DNA of 64,000 nt from Ostrinia nubilalis (lineage: Eukaryota > Arthropoda > Insecta > Lepidoptera > Crambidae). Of this stretch, positions 11,701 through 23,700 are shown piece after piece. Position 1 is the stretch's first letter. Every line of letters starts with the position of its first letter. The notes under the pieces were generated by a model. That model worked only from the letters and a program-made list of their open reading frames with translations. It was not told the DNA's origin and ran no database searches. The stretch covers positions 5,337,001 to 5,401,000 of the forward strand of contig NC_087111.1 of the NCBI RefSeq assembly GCF_963855985.1, written 5' to 3'. Both the position numbers and the translations under genes were made by a program.

Positions 11701-14700
11701 AGCCGAAAGATTTTAGTACTAAGTCATGAGCTATATTATTATGATGAGATGATACCAATCGCATGCACCCCCTTATCATGACATATCAGATGCGCGACGT
11801 CCTTGTCATGCAGATGCACCTGTGGGCACTAATCTTCGCGACTAAGTTGTCACCCCCCCCCCCCCCCCCCCGACGCCGCCACTGTCCGCTGTGTACCCTG
11901 TCATTTTGTGTAGTTTAGGCAGACAAATACTGCATGCCCTCTCAGGATGGAACAGACGGTCCATTGTTTGAACCTTGACGAGGTTCAAAAGGTTCAAACG
12001 ATTGACTGACCGTTCGTAATATTTTATTCTTTGATGAATTCGTGGGCTGGAGTTATCATTTCCTAGTATTTTCTGCCATTTTGCACTTAAAATAAAAATT
12101 AGAGTGTAAAAGTTTTTGTATGACAACTAGGGACATGTAGCCTCACAGGCTACTATCGATTTTCTAATTCGTATAACTTACGTGCAAAACAACCGATAAC
12201 TAGTCTGCCTTCTTCTGTGGTCGTTTTAGCACTAAAACAAAAGCTACTAAGACGCTGGGTCGCTGCAAGCGAGGGGAAGTGGTCAATTCTAAGAATTTGA
12301 AAAACATGAGACGCCTGTGAGACTACGTGTCACTGGTTAAAGGTTAATATGTACAATAAGTTACACTTATAACAGTTAGCACGAGAACGACTGCCGACAA
12401 ACTGTTAAGCAGTTTGGCAGATTAGTATTAAGTAAAATCGATGTAACTTTTATGAGACAATAAATTAAAAAAAAAAAAAAAAAAAACATCATTTTAAATA
12501 ACGTCAAACATGCATGGTTTTCGTTGACTGTACTTAGTGCAAAAGCTGAAAAAAATATGATATTAAATTTATTTAAATCGGGGGCTTCAACCACGTGTGC
12601 GTCGAATACTGGGGGACTCGGCCACGGACCTGAAATAAAAAATAAGGTTTTATCAATATTTGGCCGAAGGTCCGGTTTCCACCAAGGCAGAGAGAATGGA
12701 GTGGAGCCGAGAAGTATTAATCAGATTTCATTATTTCCACTTCTCGTCTCCTCTCCGCACAGCTATGCTCCGCACCGCTCCACCTTGGCAGAAATCGGGC
12801 CTTAAAATACTTAAATTCCATTCATTTCAATTATTTTTTTGTCGGCAGGTGGCGCCAGAATTTAACGACTCGATCGTGGAGTATGATGACGGTGATGACC
12901 CTGATGCTGTCACGCTTCTATCTATACTTCTCGTTGGTAAGTAGTTATATCGTTACATCCATGAAAACGCGTCCCATCAATTTTTGGTCGAGGGAAGTGC
13001 GGGGTTTTTGATCCGAGCAATCCAGCAGCGTGATTATACAGGGTGTTACTTCGCATCCTTGCCATATTTACAGAGGTAACTATATTACTGACACTGAAAG
13101 CTAGATTAGAGAGATCAGATCCGCACGCGTGCCGAAATTCCGCATCACAAGAAAGCACTTATTTATGGTAACAGAAAATTTTATTAATGATTATACACGA
13201 GGTGCTTAGGTATAGTGATAAAGACACTAATGTCCATCTGGAAGTACCTAACTGAAAGTGCTGTTGAGGCGTTGATTTCGTATGAGTGTAGGCAACAAAG
13301 GTTGTTTAGGCAGCAATTTCAACACCAAACGTCTAATTTGAAAACGCTGTAAAAGTTGTTATCTTCCAATGGCACGTTAATGTTTGTGGTTACTGCTTTA
13401 ATTTTGTTTTAGAACTTTTGGTTTTGTTTTGTACCTATGCGGTATCTTGGTCCTTGAATATTTTTGTGTAGGTATTTTACAAGTTTCAATATGGATAAAT
13501 ATTATTGTGCTTAGCTGATAGTGTTAAGTACCATGTCTATTGGTATAGTAACTTAAATGTTATTATTAATCTAGACTGGAGCCACTTTAAAAATGAAAAA
13601 ATCATCTATAACAGCGTAATAGGAAAATTCCCCGGTGTTTTTTAACTTCTTTGTTTTCTTTGTTCATTCATTTTCATGTTCATTTTTCAAGTTGCGAGTG
13701 GTTTGTGCTTTTATTCACTCATTAAAATGGTTCTGTAGTTATAACTTCTAAGTCTTTATTTACAAACAAATCAATATACCCAAATAATTTATTGCGTCGT
13801 GTAAACATTTTCAGTTTATTGGAAAGCACAAAAATTGAAATCGCCTTCAAATCGGCTGATCGAAATTTCTGTCGAATTCAATTTTCCCTTTCCCCTTAAA
13901 CTCCGAAGAATCTGAAAAATCTAAACGAAATAATATTTTCCAAGGCTTGGCTATCGCACGTCCCCATAATAGGACAGCCGACGGAAGGGCATTTTCTTCC
14001 AATAATGCTTGGAAATCTCTGATTTTCTCCGAAGATCCGCCTGTGTTTTATAATATTTACGTTTAACTTCGTAAAGATATTGAGATTTCTTTGAAACAGA
14101 TTTTGAGGGTTTAACGTTTTAAGTTTTAATTGTATTTTAATTGCATTCAGAATGTGAAAGGAAAAAAGTATAGTTTAATTTTTAGTGAAATGGGACTTTA
14201 CAGAAGATGCAAGAATGTTTACGGTTTATGACGTCATTTATTAAAAAAAAATACATTCACTTATAAGATAAATACAAAATTAACTTAAAACTATAGTATA
14301 GATATTTAAGATATTCATTTATATTTGACAAAATGCTGCTGGTGATTACGTAAAAACTAATTAAAAAATCGCTCATTTATTTCAAAAATAGGCTTTAAAA
14401 AGCTCTTTTTATCATCTATCAGGAAATTAATATAATTGAGAATTATTCATTTTCCTTTTTTAAGAAAAGTTATGAGTGCCTTGAGAAAATATTTTAAACT
14501 TAACCCTTATTCTAAAAGGTCTAAAAGGTGTTTTGTTCGTATTTTCCATTGAACAACTTCTTGAAGAAAAACTTTGCCATTGTTTGTTATTACGCCTCTT
14601 TGTGATGGAAAGGTGTGATCCGAAAATTGAATAAAGGGTTTTTCTTTCTCTGTAATAAGCCAGGTTATATTTTGGTACGAAATTTTGGTCTTATAACGCT

Positions 14701-17700
14701 GATCTCATTTTATTTTTGTTATATTATTTTATTTTACTTTATTTGGAGAAAAATCTGTTATTTTACTAATTAACAATATCGGTATAAGGTAAATAGATTT
14801 GTTTCTTTTCCCAAATGGTGGCGTTACAAGTCTGTTGATGGCCTATTATAATTAACTAGTAGGTAAAGAAAAAAGTTAATAAAAACGGCTAAACTACATA
14901 CCTACTTGCACGCGCACCTGGCCGGCGAGAAACGTTTTAATTGAGTGTGCTGCCAAGAAAAAGAAAATCAGTGTGTTCGTTTTGATTGTCATTTGTTTTA
15001 TCTCTTATCATTCTACTTTTTTGTCTCGAACTAGCTATTGAAATGTGAAGTTCTATAGAAATAATTAATAATTTTCTTTTTTGTGTCAAATTACAAAGCT
15101 TTGTATCTTATACAAGCTAAAAGCAGGTGACATTTTTTACACTAAGTACTTCATAGAACTGTTGCTTTACCATAAGTTTACTTAATACATCATAGCAAGT
15201 TCGTAATAAATCTATATCAAATTAAATTCTTGAAAGTAACCGCACATTATCTCGTAGCAACATTTCCACCTACAGGGTGACTTTGAAATCGTTGGCATAC
15301 TTTTAATATAGACTACTCATGATGATCTCATATTTGGGGAATGTACTATGTATCATGAGTAGAGTCTTATTTTAAAAGGATGCCAACGATTTCAAAGTCA
15401 CCTGTATATTTTCCGTCTGTCGAATTCTCCCAATTTACAAATCAAGCTACCTTCATTTGTTTTACACCACATCTGGCACATGTCAAAGTTATGTTGTTGC
15501 AATTCACGAAGTAGTCCAGTCATTATAGTAAGTTCACCTCGGAATTCGAGATACCCAGCTGTAAGTCTGTAAATACGTGTATATTGACACCCTAAAAGTT
15601 GTCTCAAAACCTACATATGGTAGGGTGTAAGCAACTATTAAATTTCAAGGTCAACGGTCACAAAAATCGGTTTTTTGCGCTTTTTTTAGAAATATCTCAT
15701 TTCCTGTGGGTTTTTTGCTATTTGTATTATTATCAATATTGTAGAATACGAAATTCTCTACAAATTTTGTTCAAAAACCTTTTTTATACGGTGAACCGTT
15801 TTCGAGATAGAGGGCGGAGAGCGCGCGGTCACTGCATCACTTCAGGTCTACTTAAGCGGTTTAGATTTTTCATACAAAAGGATTTTCCCGCTAATTCCTG
15901 TGGGAATTTCGGGAATTCCTTGTTGTAACTAAGCTTTGAGTTTACTAAGGTACCTACATGCCAAATTTCAAGCGTCTAACTTCCGTTAAGCGTTTAGATT
16001 TTTCATACAAAAGGATTTTCCCGCTAATTCCTGTTCCCGTGGGAATTCCTAAGTATACTATAACCTGCCCAAGTGTATGAAGAATAATTGTACCAAGTTT
16101 CGTTAAAATCCGTCGAGTAGTTTTTGTTTCTATAAGGATCATACAGACGGACAGAATTCTATACATGAAACATATTTTCAAAATAACTATCAGGGGGTGA
16201 TTAGTGATCGATACTGATGCCAAAAATGCAATCAGTAAAATTTTTGTCTGTCTGTCTGTCCGTCTGTATGTTCCTTATAGAAACAAAAACTACTCGACGG
16301 ATTTTAACGAAACTTGGTACAATTATTCTTCATACACCTGGGCAGGTTATAGTTTACTTAGGAATTCCCACGGGAACAGGAATTAGCGGGAAAATCCTTT
16401 TGTATGAAAAATCTAAACGCTTAACGGAAGTTAGACGCTTGAAATTTGGCATGTAGGTACCTTAGTAAACTTAAAGCTTATTTACAACAAGTAATTACCG
16501 AAATTCCCACGGGAATTAGCGGGAAAATCCTTTTGTATGAAAAACCTAAACCGTTTAAGTTGACCTGAAGTGATGCAGTGACCGCGCGCTCTCCGCCCTC
16601 TATCTCGAAAACGGTTCACCGTATAAAAAAAATTTTTAAACAAAATTTGTAGAGAATTTAGTATTCTACAATATTGATAATAAATACAAATAGCAAAAAA
16701 CCCATAGGAAATGAGATATTTCCAAAAAAAGCGCAAAAAACCGATTTTTGTGACCTTTGACCTTAAAATTTAATAGTTGCTTACACCCTACCATATGTAG
16801 GTTTTGAGACAACTTTTAGGGTGTCAATATACAAGTATTTACAGACTTACAGCTGGGTATCTCTAATTCCGAGATTCTTACCTAATTTAAGCTTAAATGA
16901 CTGGACTAAAGGTGAGTGAGCTTTACATGTGTGGTGGCTTGCTACTGTTCGCTTTTCAAAAGATTTGACAGACATTACACTATCGTTATGTGCATGTACA
17001 TGTACACACACAAGTAAAGCTCACTCGCCTTCGTGAGTTGCAAGAACTATACCTATACGTTGTATCGTCACTTGTTTCAAACGACTTCTTCTTCCACAGG
17101 CATATTCCTCTCCCTCCTTATATTCCTGAGCGTGGCTGGAAACATCCTGGTCTGCATCGCCATCTACACCGACCGAGGGTTGAGGAGAATCGGGAATTTG
17201 TTCCTGGCGTCGCTGGCGATCGCTGACATGCTGGTCGCTGCTGCTGTGATGACGTTTGCTGGGGTCAACGACTTGTTGGGGTAAGTGTGCGCAATAGGTT
17301 TTGTAGGTCCATAAATAAAGTGACAATGTCACGTTTGAAGCCACGATAGCCGACCGGTTAACGACTCGTGATCTGGGGAAAGCGAGTTTGATCCCCGCCG
17401 CTCTACTATAATTGTGGTGAGTTCACTCGTGCGTGACACAAGCATATTTAGCTTAGTACGAGGGACTAACGGGACTATTAGTAATTTATGAAATAACAAA
17501 TTACTTACTAATAAATCTTTATTAAAAAAAATGTCAGTTATAATTTCGAAATCATTTCGCTCCAGCGTTTTATGTAAGTTTACTCCGTGAAGTTATAATT
17601 AAATTAGAACTGACCTGTCCATAGATTAATAAAGCCTAGATAGATTGTAAGCGGAAGAAAAGTAAGGCATTTTTTTAAATTAAAATGTCCTATTTATACA

Positions 17701-20700
17701 ACTAATAACATTAAATTACGATAAAATTTTCATGCTATGAATTAATTATTTACTACTGTAATAGTATTAAAAAGTAGCTAGCTGCTTTCACTATAATATT
17801 TACATTTAGTCAATAAATTCAAAGAACACTCAGCACCGAACAGTTTGTGGCAATTGCCTATCTGCAAATACGTTAGAATCAACTCGTTTACCAAATTGAC
17901 TGCACTAACGACACACAATGGGCCAATTGGCAAGCATTACATGCATAGCGGCAGTGGACATGTTAAGGGGATTTTACCCTATTTATGGACATAGAAGAAG
18001 AATAACAGATAGTTTAAAAATATTTTTAAAATAGAAAGCTGGCTTAGGTATCCAATGAAATGTTTGAAATTGTTTATTTTTAGAGACTATTAGTAGTGCA
18101 CTACTCTTAAATAATATTGTCTTTGTGTTAGTAGTAGGTTCATCAAAATAGTCCAATGGTCAACGTGGATCGATCTACTGACCTTCGGCACGTCTGACAC
18201 CATACATTTTAGCTAAAAATGTCACCTGCATAGTATACAATGCAAAAGATTAAAGACTACTTCATAGATAAAATAGCAATTAATACTAAAGTCTAGTAGC
18301 TATAAGCAATAGGTGCTCAGTATGTAGTTCGTACAATGTTTGAAGCCACGATAGCCGAACGGTGAAGGGGTCGGACTGGCCGACTCATGATCCGGGGAAC
18401 GCGGGTACCTACGGTCCCCGCCGCCGCTTGACTATTGTGATGAGCTCACTCGTGATACAATACAAGCATATTTAGCTTAGTACGAGGGGCTAACGGGAGT
18501 ATTAGTAATTTGTTATTACACAAATTACTAATAATGTTTAAAAAAAAATGTAGTAACTTCTACTTTTATTCCTCCACTACTTTCTACTTCGCACCCACTC
18601 CCAAAAATGTGTTAAAGACATTCTTGATTCCCACAAACTTCGAACAGTTTCTTCAAGTTCCAATCGATTCAAATCTTCTAAATTGTCCACAGAAGGATCA
18701 ACCACAACCAAATCCTAAATGAAATTCCTTTTCACAGTTACTGGGTCTTCGGCGAACAGTTCTGCGACACTTGGGTGGCGTGTGACGTCATGTGCTCCAC
18801 GGCGTCTATACTCAACCTCTGCGCTATCTCTCTAGACAGATACATACATATCAAGGATCCGTTGAGGTAAGACATTAAGCACTTTTTAGCATCGGCGATT
18901 TCTTTTAACCACAACGAGGAAGCTCTTGGCCTGTGTTTCACCTAGTGTTGAAAATTACTATCGGCTGAATTTTACTGACCGTCATTTACGGTCAAATTGG
19001 TCAAAAACGGTCAAAAACAAGTCATAAACTGTCAAAAATGGTCAATTTTGGTCAATTTGATTTCAGTAATAGTTTCGAACTTTTTTAGTTTTTTCTTAGA
19101 TTTTGTGATTGATAAGTCTAAAACATCTTAATTAAAATAAAATAGTGATAAGTACTGAGGTGGTTGAGTCAAATTGACTGAATTTGACCGTTTTTGACCG
19201 GTTATTTATGGTATTTGACCATCGTGACCGGTCAGTTCACTCAATTTACATCTCTAGTCTCACCTGATGGTAAGTGATGATCAGGCCGAAGGTGGAAGCG
19301 AGCTTCACCGGAATCCTCATACACGCTAGTGTATCGATACAGCATCGCGATTTCGCGACTTCATGCGTTCTGACGCGGTATCGGAATCGCGCATTTTAGC
19401 GACTGTATCGATGAAGCATCGCGATTTCGCGACTTCATGCGTTATGACGCGGTATCGGAATTGCGCGTTTTAGCGACTCTATCAATGCGTCATCGCGATT
19501 TCGCGACTTCATGTGTTTTGACGTGGTATCGGAATCGCGCATTTTAGCGACTCTATCGATGCAGCATCGCGATTTCGCGACTTCATGCGTTCTGACGCGG
19601 TATCAGAATCGCGCGTCTTAGTGACTGTCGATGCAGCATCGCGATTTCGCGACTTCATACGTTCTGATGCGGTATCAGAATCGCGCGTCTTAGTGACTGT
19701 CGATGCAGCATCGCGATTTCGCGACTTCATGCGTTCTGACGCGGTATCAGAATCGCGCGTCTTAGTGACTGTCGATGCAGCATCGCGATTTCGCGACTTC
19801 ATACGTTCTGATGCGGTATCAGAATCGCGCGTCTTAGTGACTGTCGATGCAGCATCGCGATTTCGCGACTTCATGCGTTCTGACGCGGTATCAGAATCGC
19901 GCGTCTTAGTGACTGTCGATGCAGCATCGCGATTTCGCGACTTCATACGTTCTGATGCGGTATCAGAATCGCGCGTCTTAGTGACTGTCGATGCAGCATC
20001 GCGATTTCGCGACTTCATGCGTTCTGACGCGGTATCAGAATCGCGCGTCTTAGTGACTGTCGATGCAGCATCGCGATTTCGCGACTTCATACGTTCTGAT
20101 GCGGTATCAGAATCGCGCGTCTTAGTGACTGTCGATGCAGCATCGCGATTTTGCGACTTCATGCGTTCTGACGCGGTATCAGAATCGCGCGTCTTAGTGA
20201 CTGTCGATGCAGCATCGCGATTTCGCGACTTCATGCGTTCTGACGCGGTATCAAAATCGCACGTTTTGCAACTCTATCGATGCAGCATCGAGATTTTACG
20301 ACTTCATGCGTTTTGACGCGGTATCGGAATCGCGCGTGTTATAGCGACTCTATGGATGCAGCATTGTGATTTCGCGATTTCATGCGTTCTGACGCGGCAT
20401 CGGAATTGCGCTTTTTAGCGACTCTATCGATGCAGCATCGCGATTTAGTGACTTCGTGCGTTCTGACGCGGTATCGGAATCGCGCGTGTTAGCGACTCTA
20501 TGGATGCAGCATTGCGATTTCGCGACTTCATGCGTGCTGACGCGTTATCGGATCCCGCGTGTTAGCGACTCTATGGATGCAGCATTGTGATTTCGCGACT
20601 TCGAGCGTTCTGACGCGGTATCGGAATCGCGCGTTTTAGTGAACTGTATCGATGCAGCATCGCGATTTCGCGACTTCATGCTTTCGGACGCGGTATCAGA

Positions 20701-23700
20701 ATCGCGCGTCTTAGTGACTGTCGATGCAGCATCGCGATTTCGCGACTTCATACGTTCTGACGCGGTATCAGAATCGCGCGTCTTAGTGACTGTCGATGCA
20801 GCATCGCGATTTCGCGACTTCATACGTTCTGACGCGATGTCGGAATCGCGCATTTTAACGACTCTATCGATGCAGCATCGCGATTTCGCGACTTCATGCG
20901 TTCTGACGCGGTATCAGAATCGCGCGTCTTAGTGACTGTCGATGCAGCATCGCGATTTCGCGACTTCATGCTTTCTGACGCGGTATCAGAATCGCGCGTC
21001 TTAGTGACTGTCGATGCAGCATCGCGATTTCGCGACTTCATACGTTCTGACGCGATGTCGGAATCGCGCATTTTAACGACTCTATCGATGCAGCATCGCG
21101 ATTTCGCGACTTCATGCGTTCTGACGCGGTATCGGAATCGCGCGTTTTAGCGACTGCTGTCGCTGCTGTTTCCAAAAAGCGACTCAGTCACCGCATTTGG
21201 CGTTTTTAAGCGTGCGGTGTGGAATGTGTAGCAGCTTCTAAAAAGCGGCAAAATCGCCGATCTATAAGTAGCATGTAATAGCATTGCATTGCATTGTGCT
21301 GTGGCTCTGAGTACAGATACAGCACATCATTACCCACTGTTTGTTAGATGAGTTTATCTGATAGATATCTCTATCTGAGAGTTGCGTAACAAAACATTTT
21401 AGTTTGTTGTCCAGATAGTCCTAATAAGCAGGCAGACACTTTTAATACGTGTGGTAAATTAGCCTTAAATAACGTTTTACTGTTCATATTATTATGTAAA
21501 TATCATTGTGTGCAAAACAGGCTAGAATTACCGAGAACGAAAGGGTTAATTAATCCAAGTGCGATGTAAAAATAAAAATGAAATCTGTTTTGAACAAGTT
21601 AAATTTGTTTAGTAACAGCTAGGTTTTGCTTCAGTTGATTTGAAGGCTTTGAAGCCTGAAAAAGGTTTGAAAATGTTTGCACAAATTATTATGAAAACTG
21701 ACATTGTTAGTTTGCCAGTTGTAAATAATAAATTAGGCTTCGGTTAAAATTGTGAAAACGTTTTCAAATTTTGTTTAGAGTCCGATATTAACTATTGAAC
21801 AATTTTAATTTAGAATAGACTCCGATAAAACTAGTGAGCTATGAAATTTAATAGCGATTGATTGCTACGATAATAATTAAACTTGTGAATTTAACAAATT
21901 TAAAATAAATTACAGCGTTTAGAAATTTAGAATATGGCCGCTCTGGGACAACCAGATTTCCTTACAAATTGTGGTGTCGTATTATGTTCACTTCATATAG
22001 CAATTTTTTATGCAAAACCGCAATCGCACCTGGTGTTAAGTGAGCAGTCTAGGATGGCAGATATCTGCCCTGTATGTGCCTATTCACTCTCGCCTTGAAA
22101 AGGCCCGGATTAAAGCTATTGCGAAAGTATAGATGGCCTCAAAGCTTAGGCCTGATCCAGACACAGGCACACAGCGATCATCATGCGGTTGCTGTGCAGA
22201 TTTCGTACATTTCGTACACGGTTATCGCCTCAGTGCCTTTTTTTGTCGCGGGTGAAACGCTTTGTGCAGCGTCACCACTGCCGGAGGACAGGGTGGTGTA
22301 TGGGACTCCCGGCGCCCCGAAAAGGGCGCTGCTCCGTGCTGAAAAGGACGGGGTATACCCACTAAAACCTCCGCGGCGTTCCGTCATCGCCCGAGTGGGG
22401 ATGTCTCGAGTATCCGGCCGTAGCCTTAGACTTCCGAGAACCGCCTCAGTGCCTCGCCAATGAGAACCAACCCAGAAACCGCGCGGTTGTCGCGCGTATG
22501 GTTGAACCAGGCCTGAAATAATTCGTTTTATTTAATACTTCAAAACGAGGTTGACAGACGATAGGCACAACCTAATTCACAATAATTCAATGGTTCCAAT
22601 ATTTCGCAGCAATTTTTAAATTAACGTAAATGGAATCAGTCTGTGAGAATAATACCGAAATCGTGGAATTGTTTCCATTAATTCCAGAATCAATGTAATT
22701 ATATATTTTAACAACAGACCTATCGGCACGGAAGGTACCTCAGTACTTAACCACTAGAATCGAAAATAATTGCGCACCCAATATCGAATTTCAAGGGAAA
22801 TGTCGCCGAAATACCAATTTTGTATAATCTGCCGCCCTGAAGTATCAAATTTCGGTTTTAACAGTACACTTTGAAGATATTGGCTGAGCCAACAAATTGG
22901 AATGAATGTTATTAACATTCGAGCCGATGAATCTTTATAAATATTTGATATTGCGTGGTTGAATATCAAGGTTAATAGGGTTTGGAGTTGTCATTGCGGG
23001 TATTGTGGTGTTGAATTTCTATGTAGGTCATAAGATAGATAAGAAAGAAAAACGTTTTTAGTGGTATTAAAACCTCAATAAAACTTAATATCTAATCTGA
23101 CTCAAGATCAAAGCTTGTGGAAGAAATAAATGATTTTCCGCTTAAATTCTAATATTATCACCTATCTTTTTAATTCATTTTAGCATGTATTTTGCTAATG
23201 AATTAAAAATCGCATCGTTTGGGCCAGCAACAACAAAAGAAATTAAGTGGTTCACGAGTCTAACGCTGACTGCTTAGCAATAAATTTTAATACGATAGCA
23301 GAAGAAGTAGATCGCTAAGGAAATTCAGTCTCTCTCCTAGTTAAGTAGTTTTTATAGTTCTTGCAACTTACGAAGGCGAGTGAACTTTAATTTTATGTGT
23401 GTACATGTACATGCACATAACGATAGTGTAATGTAATGTTTATCAAAACTTTTGAAAAACGAATAAGTAAGTAGCCAGCCACTACACATGTAAAGCTCAC
23501 CCGCCTTCGTGACTAACAACTATACATAAAAAGCGATAAATTGACATAATATTGTGATCGCGGGCATTTCACAAAAGGTCTCGGATCCCAATAAACTTTA
23601 GAAAGTAACACAATTACTATAACTCCAAATGTCTTTCTCGACTCCTAATTCCTACCTTTTATTTCAGATACGGCCGCTGGGTGACCCGACGGGTGGCCAT

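Noticed and set aside
15599..16736. Several ORFs of 60-109 codons around 16 kb
   Set aside because: They occur as mirror pairs because they lie in the inverted arms of the palindrome, with no domain recognised.
17033..17099. Upstream extension of the exon 3 frame starting at 17033
   Set aside because: This part is the end of a MITE followed by a polypyrimidine tract and AG. Exon 2 supplies the true upstream sequence in the right phase.
19509..20316. Two long repetitive ORFs, one on each strand
   Set aside because: They arise from a 72-bp satellite period that is a multiple of three. Both strands are open equally, and the peptide is only the repeat translated.
22074..22463. 129-codon ORF in a GC-rich intron block
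   Set aside because: Several frames on both strands are open because of composition. The block reads as retroelement debris.
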